Origin: Trichomonas vaginalis G3 | Lineage: Eukaryota; Parabasalia; Trichomonadida; Trichomonadidae | Direction of reading: 5' to 3' | DNA length: 64,000 nucleotides | Assembly: GCF_026262505.1 (NCBI RefSeq) | Contig: NC_067206.1 | Span: 5,670,879 to 5,734,878, forward strand | Shown here: positions 10,688 to 21,381 of the stretch, piece by piece | Layout: the number at the start of each line of letters is the position of its first letter | Position numbering within the stretch: the first letter of the stretch is position 1 | Program-made: the position numbers and the translations under genes | The notes under the pieces: model-generated | What the model saw: only the letters and a program-made list of their open reading frames with translations | What the model was told of the DNA's origin: nothing | Databases searched by the model: none

Positions 10688-12613
10688 TCATAAATCTTCC
10701 ATCATTTTATACATTCCTGCTAAACCAACTCCATCGAAATTGGGTGGTCCTTCTGATACTTTCTTTTTAGCTGTAGTTTTATGCTGAACTGCTTTCTTCT
10801 GAGGTTTTGCTGCATGATTTGAAACTTTTGGAGGAATTTTCGGAGTTGCTTTTGCTTTTGTCTTTAATGATCCGGATACAATTGTCCCTGCAGCAGACAT
10901 AAGCGTGGATTTGTTCTCATCCGGGATTTTTTCAACTGAAATTTCTCCATCAAAATAAAGTTCAATGGTAAAATCAACATCTATCATTTCCTTTTTGCTT
11001 GTTGATACGCCTATACCTATTATATTGACTTTAGTACTATCAATATCATAAAAATCATCGCCATTTTCAGAACTGATCGGATAAGTATGAGAAAATGGTC
11101 CGGAAAGTGAACAACGACCTTTTGACGTTTGTGTTGCGAAGAATATTGTGTAAGATCCAGTTTTTGCTGTCTTTTTAATCTTAAATATTATTCTTCCGCT
11201 TTTGTTGACATTTATATACCATTGTGGAGAGTTTCTTGATGTCTTTGGAAGATGATGATGTATTACAGCAGATTTCATCATGTTTAGATCCAGTTCTTTT
11301 ATTGGATTCAAGTCAAATTCAGTTTCGCATTCAATTCTGCAATAAATATGAACTGGATTCTTTTCAGGAACTTTCCTTGATATACAAATTGTATAAGGTT
11401 TATCAGGTACGGATGCTTTATTCTGTTGAATTATGGAAGATCCGTTCATTGCGTACTTAAATTCAACTTGTTCCAAAGGTTTATAACTGACTTTAGTTCC
11501 ACAATTTTGGCACATGCAGAATCCAAGAACATTATTCGATTTTGAAGAAGCAATACAATATAATCTGAATAAACAGTTCTTTTTGTGGAATGTAGCTGTC
11601 CATTGAGGTAAAGGACCGACATAAGGACCATTTCCAGAAAAGAATCTTCCGTCATTTTCTCCTGGTTCGATATCAAACTCAAATGACTTCGAAGACCATC
11701 CATTAGGAGTAAATATTCCATATGACAAACTTTCAAAACAAGTAGAGATTAAAGATTCATGAACTAATAAATGGCCATTTTTGTCGGAAATTATCATTTT
11801 CTTATTTTTACTTTCTGTAGCGCCAATTCCATGTGGATCTTGCAAATGAATGTATTTAGATCCATTGACTACTTCTATTGATAACAATGCATAGCTGTGA
11901 TTCGAAAATAATTGATGTTTTTCTGGAACTTGAGTTTTGAACGTTGAAAGAAAAACAAACTCGGTTTCTTTCAAAATACTATCCAAATGAGGTATAATAT
12001 TCTTAACCTCGGATAATTTTTGAAATTGGTTATAAATTCCAAAAATATTATTCATTGCATCGGCTGGATTTCCGCCTACCTTTTTCCATCCGCCAGCGAG
12101 CTTTGCATAAGCTTTCTCAACTAAGCAAAACCAAATTGAATCGGATTTCGATCTTGGATGCGCAAATTTAGGACAATTGTCCACAAAAGGAACAGTTGTA
12201 TCAATTATTACATAGTATGGTTTGCCAATAAAAGAGAATTTCAAGCAACAGCAGCCAGTAGAAATGTCTGGATCAACAAAAATAGATTTAATCATATCTG
12301 GATGCTTTGAAAGGTGTAATAAAATAGAAATAAGAAAACAATCTTGGTAATTTCCTTGAAAAATACTATCTGAAGAAATATTTGATAAAAAATCAGGATT
12401 GTATACGTTTTCTAAGTACTCAAGCTTTATAGAACCTGATGAATTCCCATCATTGAAAACATCTCCTGAAGGTAGTGAGTTATCAAAATCTTTATCAACA
12501 AACTTAAGATTATTCTGCTTACAATCTTGCTGAATTGCATGATACTTGGAAATAACTTCATCGGCTATCATTGTTTGTTCCAGTAAAAATTGATAAGGAT
12601 ATTGACCAATCAT
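10688..12613 (-). CDS. Calpain-like cysteine peptidase (family C2), atypical catalytic triad
   Basis: The start is the first ATG at 12613; the frame stays open a little further upstream, but only with non-ATG codons. The 641-aa protein has the calpain core: LKFVDKDFD at about 36-44, the catalytic block QGNYQDCFLI with Cys92, the WFCLVEKAYAKL helix at 161-172 and the His block SNHSYALL with His239. Where calpains have RNPWG, this protein has QDPHG, so the catalytic Asn position (259) is Asp and the following Trp is His. After the protease core come beta-rich C2-like domains (about 330-560) and a basic, Lys/Pro-rich tail. Family members are cytosolic regulatory peptidases; here activity is doubtful. 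The DNA from about 12650 upstream is duplicated at 25290-25480. Confidence 0.85.
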   Translation of the reverse strand: MIGQYPYQFLLEQTMIADEVISKYHAIQQDCKQNNLKFVDKDFDNSLPSGDVFNDGNSSGSIKLEYLENVYNPDFLSNISSDSIFQGNYQDCFLISILLHLSKHPDMIKSIFVDPDISTGCCCLKFSFIGKPYYVIIDTTVPFVDNCPKFAHPRSKSDSIWFCLVEKAYAKLAGGWKKVGGNPADAMNNIFGIYNQFQKLSEVKNIIPHLDSILKETEFVFLSTFKTQVPEKHQLFSNHSYALLSIEVVNGSKYIHLQDPHGIGATESKNKKMIISDKNGHLLVHESLISTCFESLSYGIFTPNGWSSKSFEFDIEPGENDGRFFSGNGPYVGPLPQWTATFHKKNCLFRLYCIASSKSNNVLGFCMCQNCGTKVSYKPLEQVEFKYAMNGSSIIQQNKASVPDKPYTICISRKVPEKNPVHIYCRIECETEFDLNPIKELDLNMMKSAVIHHHLPKTSRNSPQWYINVNKSGRIIFKIKKTAKTGSYTIFFATQTSKGRCSLSGPFSHTYPISSENGDDFYDIDSTKVNIIGIGVSTSKKEMIDVDFTIELYFDGEISVEKIPDENKSTLMSAAGTIVSGSLKTKAKATPKIPPKVSNHAAKPQKKAVQHKTTAKKKVSEGPPNFDGVGLAGMYKMMEDL

Positions 12614-12649
12614 GGAAAAACAAAAATAAAAGTCGTAAATCTTCAAAAT

Positions 12650-12800
12650 CTATCTTAGAATTATCGATAGAGAGTTCTTGATTTCGTATTTCTGTTTTAA
12701 TGTCAGATATATTTTGCTAATTTGATTTACGATTCTGTTACAGTCTTCTTGCAGGTGAATCTAGTTTATTTATCTGTTTCCGGCATTGTAATATATGCAG
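12650..12800. repeat. Dispersed repeat shared with 25290-25480 (inverted)
   Basis: This segment matches the reverse complement of 25290-25480, for example around the CTTGATTTCGTATTTCTG and TTTATTTATCTGTTTC blocks, with small differences and an extra piece in the right copy. Homology stops just upstream of the calpain ATG. In both places the segment flanks a member of the unknown gene family (14101-15069 and 24300-25260), so it looks like part of a larger duplicated unit. Confidence 0.8.
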
Positions 12801-12827
12801 ATAATTCTAAACTCCTTTTTTTATTTA

Positions 12828-14065
12828 GGTACCCTATTCAATTTCTATCGTCACCATATCATAAAACATTAAGTTTGGACTTACTAAGACATGTAAGAAT
12901 TACCTTGCTTGTATAGGGGCATTAAATACTTTTAGATGCTAAAATCTTCAAAATTAATTTAATTTGATATTCAAAATATGCACGAAAACGTAAATAAATA
13001 CGGATCTAGCTCTCACATATCTCTATTTTAAGCATTGATAAGTATTTCTACATTCTATTTTAAAAAATATTCAAATTTCACAATATTCTTTTCATTGATA
13101 ATCTACATATTAACGAGAATGATATAACTTTTCATGTGTTTAGAAGTTCTTAGCTTTAGTACTGTATTGTTGAAAAAATTATTGAAGACTTTTTTCTTTT
13201 TGAGAAATTAATGCAATAACCAAAGAGGAATTGCATATGCTGCGCACTAAAATTATAGAAATGTCTCTAATTAGACACAAATAGAGATATTCGGAAATAA
13301 AAATTTGAAATTTTGATCAAAAACGCTATTTTCTAATCATTTTTATTTTAACTATATATAAAGTATCTTTTTCTATAATTTATACTTGATGGTTTAAAAG
13401 ACGTTTAGACTCAAAATTTTACTGCATTTCATGTGGTAACTATGCTTTATCACTAACTACCTCCTTGTTTCAACCCTGAACAATATATTATACCTCCCAA
13501 TGCAGGTATTACTCCAACAAAATTAGCAATTTGGCTATTGTCTAAAATTTTCTCAAAGAAAGAGGAGTAAAGTCCCATTTTTAGAATTCGAGCTATATTA
13601 GAATGCAACTTAGACAAAAGGTTACGGTTTCAATACACATATTCAAAAAATTTGCATTCGAAATTTAAGATAAAGTACAATTTCCCAAAAAGAGTATCGA
13701 ATCAGTGCACAAATATGCATTTACATGCTTACACTAGCTTGCACTAGTATTAATAATTTTGAAATTAATTTTCAAATTATTCCCATACCTTTTGCAAAAT
13801 TATTATGCTTATGATTCTAAGCATAGTTAAGCGATCTCGAATTTGAATTGCTAAGAAAAAATAATTAGTAAAAAATTTGTCTATGCATTCTGTATGATGC
13901 TACTAACTATATTAGCAGCATACCTAAAATCTTTTCAATATTTTTGAGGGAATTTGAATGGTACCGGTTGAGAGCTTTTTTAATTAAGGTACTATTTCGA
14001 TAGAATTTGAATGGTACCCCTTCAATTTTGTGAGGGACCCCCTTTCATTTTTTGAATAGGGTACC
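12828..14065. mobile_element. TIR element (1.24 kb) with GGTACCCTATTCAA ends, non-autonomous
   Basis: Position 12828 starts GGTACCCTATTCAA and the reverse complement of 14052-14065 is the same 14 bp. The flanks are TTTA on the left and TTAA on the right, compatible with a TTA target duplication. Two more GGTACC copies in the right third (near 13963 and 14010) suggest subterminal repeats. No open frame of useful length lies inside. The element separates the dispersed 5' flank (12650-12800) from the gene at 14101; the related copy near 25.26 kb lacks it. Confidence 0.65.
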
Positions 14066-14100
14066 TTAAATGAAAAAAGGACCTTATATAGAATCCAAAA

Positions 14101-15069
14101 ATGCAGAGTTTTCAATTTTTAAATAATTTACAACATTTAATCGTCATCGGATTTCTTGAAAATCAACTTTTTGGACGGTTCCTCTTAAAATTATATATAG
14201 AGGACAAATTAAACACCTTATACAATAGTATTACTACTACCCTGAACATTTTCAGACCAAAATTTGGAAAACTCATGGACTTTGTTTTATGGAGTTTACG
14301 TATCGTCAGAGTAATCTTTAAAATTTATGATAAAAGTGACAAAATTTTAATGTCATCAAATTCCAATACTGATAACAACGAAGAGTTTGTTTGGTATGAT
14401 TGTAGATTCGTTACTAACCCAGCCGTCCATGATTATTTATTGGATTCGCTCAGACCTAATTTTAAAGAATATTTAGATTACTTGAAAATTCATAGAAAAT
14501 GTATATATATAAAGCCGATACCTTTCTTTGTATCTCTAAATCTTAACGATCCTGTTAATGTTATTGTTGCTCAATTAGTTAGAGAGGAATTAATTTGTAC
14601 CGAAGGATTATTTTACTTTTATCTAAAAGTTCAAAATGTTGCATCTCATAAAACGATCTTTGATTTATTTTCACCACAAAATAGTACAAATTGCTTAAAT
14701 GATTTTCCAATCATCATTATAAAGGTTATTCCTCGTAGAAAGAACGAATCATTCTTTATTGATAATTTGACACGTGCTAAGCACAATGTCCATAAAGTTT
14801 ATGGTGCAATGGATGATATCAGAAATCATGACTATATGTTTTATCTATTCAAAGATATTCACTTAAAATACGAGTACTTTGATCTAATCGGGCTATTAAC
14901 AGTAGGGAAAAACAAACGAGAGAGTATTCGTTCTTCTGAAATACGGAATGAGTCCGTAATTCCGCCATTACGAATTTTGGCATCGAAAGCATTCAAAAGA
15001 GCAACAGAATGGATCACACAAAAGTTGACAGATTTATCTAATGCATTAACTTATACTGAAAATAACTGA
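14101..15069 (+). CDS. Unrecognised family protein, only full-length copy in the window
   Basis: The 322-residue protein starts at the ATG 36 nt after the end of the GGTACCC element. I do not recognise the family. It is mainly mixed alpha/beta and soluble, with no signal peptide; the conserved core is VWYDCRFVTNPAVHDYLLDS at about 98-117, and RNHDYMFYLFKDIH and LTVGKNKRESIRSSEI lie further on. Two inverted, decayed relatives occur at 21682-22681 and 24300-25260. The protein-level match between them is high and the 3' flanks are also conserved, so the family spreads as a DNA segment. No enzyme motif is visible. It could be a lineage-specific host family or the passenger of a mobile element. 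Confidence 0.75.
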   Translation: MQSFQFLNNLQHLIVIGFLENQLFGRFLLKLYIEDKLNTLYNSITTTLNIFRPKFGKLMDFVLWSLRIVRVIFKIYDKSDKILMSSNSNTDNNEEFVWYDCRFVTNPAVHDYLLDSLRPNFKEYLDYLKIHRKCIYIKPIPFFVSLNLNDPVNVIVAQLVREELICTEGLFYFYLKVQNVASHKTIFDLFSPQNSTNCLNDFPIIIIKVIPRRKNESFFIDNLTRAKHNVHKVYGAMDDIRNHDYMFYLFKDIHLKYEYFDLIGLLTVGKNKRESIRSSEIRNESVIPPLRILASKAFKRATEWITQKLTDLSNALTYTENN

Positions 15070-15154
15070 GCATCAGACTAAACACCAAAATAAAGAATGA
15101 ATTTTAAAAATTTATTCACAAACACCAATCAATTCAAAGGGGAATTCATTTTAA

Positions 15155-15240
15155 ACAGATCTATTATCGAAATGCAAATCATGATATATATATCTTGAAC
15201 TAACCTTTCAATAAAATCATGATATTATTGATTACTTTCT
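15155..15240. repeat. 3' flank repeat shared with 23690-23775 (inverted)
   Basis: Blocks such as CGAAATGCAAATCA, TATATATCTTGAACT and AATAAAATCATGAT, with ATTGATTACTTTCTAG after them, occur here and in reverse complement near 23690-23775. Both copies lie downstream of a member of the same unknown gene family, so they mark the 3' edge of the duplicated unit. The rest of 15070-15518 shows no gene. Confidence 0.8.
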
Positions 15241-15580
15241 AGTTTTTCACTATGATTTTTAAACATCTTCGCAAGGATATTGAACAATTGAATCTACTGT
15301 TTTACGGGCAAGCTTTCAATCCATCTTGTATTGTGATGAATTTGTAATTGTAATTTTCTCATTACCCAGAAAAGGTCTGTGTAGTTGAGAAGGCCGTCAT
15401 AATCAATGGTAGTTGCTCTAATATTTTATGCTGAATATTCAGTACTTATTGATACAACTCATAGGAATATAAATTTGTCACTTTTCAATATTCTTCTTTC
15501 GAAAATATAAGCAAAAACATGGTCAAAATATTCGTTTTCTTTGTCCATTTTTGCTAAGTATAGTTATAATTGGATGTTTT

Positions 15581-16750
15581 ATGAAACTAGACGTATATAT
15601 AGATCTTAAATACAATATTTATGCAGTTAGACAAAATGTAAAAGTCGGAATCACTATAAAATATACATCAAGGTTTTTTTATACGTTGATCAAAAGAATG
15701 GATGATAAATTAACAGTGCCTACAAGTGGGTATTTGATGATGTTTGGAAATAATACGAAATTAAATCCAGAAACTCTTACAGCATTCATGCCAAATACAG
15801 ACGAATATAAACAGATTGTTCATCATCGAGGTGAAATTGTCCTCTTTAAAGGCGCTTACGTCTCAGGATTTAATACAATTATTCAAGGAACAATTATTTT
15901 CAAGGTCAAAGACAGATTTAAAAGCTACAGATATGGAAACAAGCCAGGAAAGGTACTAGGACACTATACAGATGTTATTGCAATCGGTCATCATAACGAG
16001 AAAATTTATGGTCACTTTGTAATGGATGTAATGTCGCCAGTATTCTCTATTCCAGAAGATATAAGAAAAAGATCATATATAGTTATTCTTACAGGCTGTG
16101 AAAAATTTATTGGAATTTTGAAGTCAATCGGATTCGATGAAGACCGTGTTGTCGTTTTAGATTACAATGAATACGTATTTGCTACAAACTTATATACGTG
16201 TTGGAACCCAAGAGCCCACGGAGGATACTGGGGACCTCCATTATACAGATTGTCAAAGCATTTACAAGAATATTACAATACTACGAACTTGAAACCAACT
16301 TATATTGGTTTCCATAAGCGTGTTTCTGGATTTCGAGTTGTTGCTAACATATTTGAAATAATGGAGTTAGCAAAACAGAAATATCCTAATGAAAATATCG
16401 TAAAAATGACCGATTCATACGAATCATTCGCCTCCGCTGCAAAAATTTGGGCGGAAATGAAAATTGTTGTTGCTTCTGCAGGAAGTAACTTAATGAATGC
16501 GATGTACATGCATCCGCAAACATGTATTTTGCATATAGCTGCTAGAAATACGTTGAATTTCGCTATTACCGCTGAAATTATTACTTTTGAAATTTTCCAA
16601 GTAATGGTAACTCATCCAAAAATGACTCACCTTAGTTATGCCCAAGAACCAATTGATCCTGAAGAGGTTTTGAAGGCATTGGATGTTTGTTTTTATGTTA
16701 TTCAAAACAAAAAATGGCCAGAAGTTAGTGATTATCACATAATTAGATAA
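15581..16750 (+). CDS. GT61/DUF563-type glycosyltransferase
   Basis: The in-frame ATG at 15581 gives 389 residues. The sequence has the GT61 landmarks: GHFVMDVMSPVFSIPED (family pattern GHFxxDxxxP), a middle Rossmann-like half, and near the C-terminus IVVASAGSNLMNAMYMHPQT, the counterpart of the GAGLxNxxFxP nucleotide-sugar motif. Such enzymes transfer sugars in the secretory pathway. A better start may be the ATG at 15519, which lies about 40 nt after a TCACT initiator-like site and encodes MVKIFVFFVHF; that frame hits a stop at once, while the downstream frame continues with LSIVIIGCF. The two halves together look like a type II signal anchor split by a +1 shift in the T-run near 15546-15552. 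Confidence 0.8.
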   Translation: MKLDVYIDLKYNIYAVRQNVKVGITIKYTSRFFYTLIKRMDDKLTVPTSGYLMMFGNNTKLNPETLTAFMPNTDEYKQIVHHRGEIVLFKGAYVSGFNTIIQGTIIFKVKDRFKSYRYGNKPGKVLGHYTDVIAIGHHNEKIYGHFVMDVMSPVFSIPEDIRKRSYIVILTGCEKFIGILKSIGFDEDRVVVLDYNEYVFATNLYTCWNPRAHGGYWGPPLYRLSKHLQEYYNTTNLKPTYIGFHKRVSGFRVVANIFEIMELAKQKYPNENIVKMTDSYESFASAAKIWAEMKIVVASAGSNLMNAMYMHPQTCILHIAARNTLNFAITAEIITFEIFQVMVTHPKMTHLSYAQEPIDPEEVLKALDVCFYVIQNKKWPEVSDYHIIR

Positions 16751-17257
16751 TATATTATTGTTTGTTTGTTAAATGTTTATGTATTATAGACTTACCCTGA
16801 AAATCTCAATTTTTCAAATCTCAAATTTCAAAATTCAAATTGAGTTGAATATATTTTAATGCAAGCATAGAGTCTAGTAGTATAAGCATTTGAAACAGGA
16901 TTTTTGATATATTACTGATATAAAAGAAAATAAAAAATATGAAGAATCTTATTTTTATTTGAATGTGATTACGATGATGACAAACTTAAGTTGACAAAAT
17001 GAAAAATAATATTAGTGATTTGTCGTGGAAACATGTATTGTGAATTTGTAAGAAATTGACCAATAAACTTTATAATGGAAGCTGTTTTTAGTAAATTTGT
17101 CTTTATATTGAACTAGAAATCATTCATCTATTACCATTTCTATGCTATAAGTGAAAATTCTAAAATTATATTTTTGAAATTTGAGTTTAAAGAAAAACTG
17201 TATTAAACGATAAAACACATATTTATTTTAATTAAATAACAAACAATTTTAATATAA
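16751..17257. other. Convergent intergenic region
   Basis: This AT-rich spacer lies between the 3' ends of the glycosyltransferase and ADA2-like genes. No gene, tRNA or repeat was recognised. Confidence 0.5.
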
Positions 17258-18463
17258 TTAGTAGACCCAGCCTTGATCTTTGAAAAATTCATAAATATTC
17301 TTTATGTCTTCTTCATATTCAGGTGACAATGCAATGGCATCTTTAAGTGTCAAGTTTTGATCAACAGAAAACTCACGAATTATCAAATCTTTCAAAGCCA
17401 TGTATTTTGGAATAGGAATTCGATTGGTTTCTATGAACTGGTGTTCATCATTACTTAAATCATCAGGAAATGTATCAACCTGACGCTGTTCTAGCAATGA
17501 AATGTAATGATTCCAAATTTCTACTTCGGAAATCTCTCCGTTGTGCACGCATTTCTCTAAATTGTCGACAAGCTTGCCTTCTTGGAATGTTTTGACCCCT
17601 TCTGCAAGATATTTATGACAATTTTGAATTTGAGAGAAAATTGCTTCGCTTTGATGCATCTTATTGATATTATCTTTAAGATACTTCTTATCTAAGTAGG
17701 GCGCAAACAAAAACATCGTTTTATCTTTTGCCATTTGAGATTCTGTCATTCCTCCAAGATTTGGAGTATTATTTTCTATCAATTGAAAGTCTTCAAGCAC
17801 TTTGGTACGGATTACACGCTCTTCTAAATGGTTATTGTATAGATTTAATTGATTAATTTTCTTTTTAAAGGAATTCTTATCGTCTGAGTAAGAAAATGTG
17901 AGGCCTGAGACAAGTTCTTCAGCATTATCGATGAATTCTTCGCCAAATTCGTGTCGCTTTGGCATATATCTGTTATGATTTGGTAATTCTGGATTAGAGC
18001 TTTGCGCTTCTGTAGTATATTCAGGAACAGGTGGTTTTGGAAATGTTTCTGGTATTTTATCTTCATCAGGAAATATAGCTAAAGGAGCTGTTTTTGATTT
18101 TAGATAAATATTAGTGTAATGTGTTTGAATATCAACAGGATCATGATTAGGAATTCGTTTCGCTATATCATTCCAGTTTCCTACGCCTAAACTATTTATA
18201 CATCCTAATAATAAAGCTTCATCGTTTAAATCCCAATCTTTTGTAAAAACATTTGTTGTCTCTTTATTAACTGCAACATATGCAATAGAATTTTGTCTAG
18301 GACGATCCTTAAATTCTGTTAAAGGATATTTTGCGCTAAAACAATCGAGACAAACACTGATTTTTTTATCTTGCATAAAAACCATGTGACAGTCTTCATC
18401 TGTGAGATTTTTTCTACAATGAAAACAGTGCATGTAGTCATGAGTTTGCTTCTTTTTATCCAT
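17258..18463 (-). CDS. ADA2: ADA2-like transcriptional adaptor (ZZ, SANT, SWIRM)
   Basis: This 401-residue protein carries a ZZ-type zinc finger at about 10-45 with pairs C13/C16 and C38/C41. A SANT/Myb-like domain follows at about 74-120 (WDLNDEALLLGCINSLGVGN, then W97 and the HYTNIYL end). A C-terminal SWIRM-like helical domain occupies about 325-401 (FIETNRIPIPKYMALKDLII). This order and length match ADA2, the partner that stimulates the GCN5 acetyltransferase within SAGA-type complexes in the nucleus. The middle section is diverged, as is common in protists. The start is an ATG with no in-frame upstream alternative. Confidence 0.9.
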   Translation of the reverse strand: MDKKKQTHDYMHCFHCRKNLTDEDCHMVFMQDKKISVCLDCFSAKYPLTEFKDRPRQNSIAYVAVNKETTNVFTKDWDLNDEALLLGCINSLGVGNWNDIAKRIPNHDPVDIQTHYTNIYLKSKTAPLAIFPDEDKIPETFPKPPVPEYTTEAQSSNPELPNHNRYMPKRHEFGEEFIDNAEELVSGLTFSYSDDKNSFKKKINQLNLYNNHLEERVIRTKVLEDFQLIENNTPNLGGMTESQMAKDKTMFLFAPYLDKKYLKDNINKMHQSEAIFSQIQNCHKYLAEGVKTFQEGKLVDNLEKCVHNGEISEVEIWNHYISLLEQRQVDTFPDDLSNDEHQFIETNRIPIPKYMALKDLIIREFSVDQNLTLKDAIALSPEYEEDIKNIYEFFKDQGWVY

Positions 18464-18511
18464 TTTAATTTTTTGTAAGGAAAATTATAGGAAAAATAAA
18501 AAGAAAAATTT

Positions 18512-18583
18512 TGGTTCCACCAGGAATCGAACCTGGATTTAGGGATTCAGAGTCCCCAGTGATAGCCATTACACTATGGAACC
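18512..18583 (-). tRNA. tRNA-Gln (CTG anticodon)
   Basis: On the minus strand the 72 nt begin GGTTCCA and end TGGAACC plus discriminator A, forming a 7-bp acceptor stem. The anticodon stem GGGGA/TCCCT holds the 7-nt loop CTCTGAA, giving anticodon CTG for Gln codon CAG. The T arm is CCAGG-TTCGATT-CCTGG. No intron is present. T-rich runs directly after the 3' end (plus strand 18493-18511) fit RNA polymerase III termination. Confidence 0.95.
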
Positions 18584-19249
18584 TTTACGAATTCCATCAA
18601 ATAATTTTAATTATTAATATATAAAAAGTTAACCAAATAAATTTTTCCACGATCAAGAATATAAAGGTACAGTAACATCTTAAACTTAAAAAATACCTTA
18701 GGTAACTATATATATCTATACCTCCTATGTATTTTATCAAATTTAGATTTCTTAATGCTTATTTCTGTAGATAATTCATGTCGATAATATAAATCAAGAT
18801 TGTATTTGCCGATTTCCTTCAAACTCAATATTCTACATAAACGTGCTATGTTTCATCTTCAGCAACAGTTTTAGGCCAAAATTTTGGTTGGAAGGAAATG
18901 AAATATACATTTAAGAATTCATTGGTACTTCCGGCCGTATAATCCTAAAATGTATTGAATGTAATGTAGTGGTGACTTTGTTATACAGATTAAAATCGTT
19001 CGATGGAACTTAGATAAGCTTTATTTACAGGGAAATTAATTTTTAATGGAAGAACTTCACGATGTTCAAATTTGAAATTTTAACAATCAAACATCGCGTT
19101 TGAAATGAATTAGAGAACAATTTCTCCAATTCCTAGAGAACCTTCTCTCTTCATGATATCATTCTTAGTTAATTTTTAAAAAAATGACTAATTCATATAG
19201 ATGCAATTTTAGCAAAAATATAAATTACATACAAATACGATTGCAGTGA
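18584..19249. other. Intergenic region
   Basis: No supported gene lies between the tRNA and the 3' end of the ankyrin pseudogene. Confidence 0.5.
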
Positions 19250-20274
19250 TTAATCGGGTAACTTAATAAATGCAGCACGCGATCGAACTTGATATGAAAT
19301 AAGAAGTTGTACTGTTTCTTTACTATTACAATTTTGTGCATAATTAAGAGCAGTTCTTCCTAAAATATCTTTTTCATTGATATCTGCACCACGTGAAAGA
19401 AAATATTTGCAAAGTGATGGAATTTCAAACAATGGGGAATAAGTAAAACATTGGTTAAAATCATTAGTTTGATCGAAATAAACTAAAAATGATTCAAGAT
19501 TATTATAATTTCCACAATTCAATAAATTGATCGTTATATTGTATTCGTTCATCAAGAATGTAACAAAATCAATGTTGTGTGAAATAATTGCAAAATTCAT
19601 GCATGCTTCACTTGGTGTTTGATATTTCAAACATTCACTCATGATCTCTTGATTTCCTCCTAAAAATGATAAATTTAGACACATATAAGTTATTTCTAAG
19701 TTAAATTTTGTTCTTAATAACTTGAAACAATCAACTGCTCCGTGGTAACAACATAATTCAAGTAATGAATATCCTTGATAAGAAGCTGGATATAAATCAC
19801 TTTTAAGTTTTTGATTTTTATCAAAATCATCTCTTTCAGTGAAATAGATAAATTCTTCCTTGTCATTATACATAATTGCTCTGTAAATCGTTTTTTCTGA
19901 AAGAATATTGATATTTTTGAATTTAAATTTTTCGAAATCATCAGATTTGTCTAACATAATTCCATATTCTTGATAAAACAAGAATTTTGAAAGGGATAAA
20001 ACTTTTTTGACCTCTTTAATGCCATATTCATCAGAAATGTGTTTGGCAAGAGATAAATATGACTTTGCATAGCGATTATTACATGGGATAAAATATTTTG
20101 AGGAAGATGTTTCTTGGATTCAATCAATTCTGTTTTGATCATTTTGTAAATTGAGTTCAAATCTTCTTCATTTTCAGTTTTCAGCTGATACAATGCATTA
20201 TATGAATCTATATAATATTTATAGGTACTTCGCAATTCACTGTATGTATTTGGATGAACGTTTTGAACAGACAT
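19250..20274 (-). pseudogene. Ankyrin/DUF3447 family gene with one frameshift
   Basis: The ATG at 20274 opens MSVQNVHPNTYSELRSTYKY, the typical N-terminus of trichomonad DUF3447 ankyrin proteins, shared with the copy at 46023. The frame shifts near 20085-20090; the continuing frame (RYAKSYLSLAKHISDEYGI) leads into the 19981-19250 section, which matches the second ankyrin gene closely. The C-terminus keeps about one and a half ankyrin repeats (FLSRGADINEKDILGRTALN). Unlike the 44.6-kb copy it retains the LNLSFLGGNQEIM segment and lacks the repeat expansion. A TTAA-ended element begins 9 bp upstream of the ATG. An assembly error in an otherwise live gene cannot be excluded. Confidence 0.8.
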
Positions 20275-20283
20275 GGAAAAAAT

Positions 20284-21328
20284 TTAAGGGTGCACACGAG
20301 AGGATCATGTAAACTTCAGAATTTAGAACCTTATTTTTAGGCATTATCTTGGCTACCTATTTAGGCTCGAAAAGCAAAAAATATCAAAAAATACAACTTG
20401 AGTCCATTATGACCCTTTCATGGCGGTAGTTTTTATCCGCTAGTATTTTCCCTTTGAATCTCTTTACAATTCGAAATCAAATTCAAAACTCAGTAGAAGA
20501 AAGGAAGAATCGACTTACTACGGTTGTAATACGAATAAATACATATATTTAATTATTTTTATTTACATAATAATTGTTTGAAGCTCATATTCCGTCAAAT
20601 TTTTAAATAAAAACATTAAAATGTTGAAAATGTTCATATATTTTAATAGGGTTTTGGCACTTTATTGAGGAATTACTACATACATAGTCGAACTGAACTT
20701 GATATTTTGAAATTTAAATTATTTATCAAAATTAAAATTTAACTTGAAATTTATAATTATTTAGTCATATTTTGCATAATTCTAAGTAGATTTTGTAAAA
20801 AATCAAGAAAGAAAAATTTTAACGTGCTTTATTTTTTCTTTTTTATAATAATACATATTATTATATAATTAACATATTCATAATGTTTCACCCTTTCAAA
20901 AATATAATCCTCCTCCTCTCAAATAAACGTACATACGGGTGGCCTCTTTTTTCAAAAAATTAAAATTTGAAATTTTGGGCTCAAATATTAGAGATTTTTT
21001 CAACCTTCAACGATATATGTTGTCTATATCAGACCTCCTTTCTTTTTGATACTTAACATTGTTCCTAAATCTTAGCCGTTAAGGCTGTTCTGAAAATATT
21101 TTTTTTTCGAAAAAATTCGAAAAAAATTCTTAAAATTCAAAAATCCCTTAATTCCTGAGGATTTTGGAAAAAAGTTTTTACATGAACATGTGTATATTAT
21201 ATGAAGTATATTGATAAGGTAAAAATCAAATTTTATTGCATATTCATAAAATAAACTAACGAATCCCTCAAAATTGAGAGTGTAATCCTCCTCCTCTCAA
21301 ATAAACGTACATACGGGTGCACCCTTAA
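20284..21328. mobile_element. TTAA-ended element (1.05 kb), non-autonomous
   Basis: The left end reads TTAAGGGTGCAC and the reverse complement of the right end (21317-21328) is identical. A 36-bp block from the right end, including ATAAACGTACATACGGGTG, is repeated in direct orientation at about 20908-20943, so the element contains internal end duplications. No long open frame is present. TTAA at both borders suggests TTAA-target insertion of piggyBac type, and the termini match those of the 47165-47388 MITE. The insertion lies in the immediate 5' flank of the ankyrin gene at 20274. Confidence 0.75.
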
Positions 21329-21381
21329 AAATGCCAACAAAATAAATTCAAAAGTCAGTTGAATTTTTGAAAGATCAGTTA

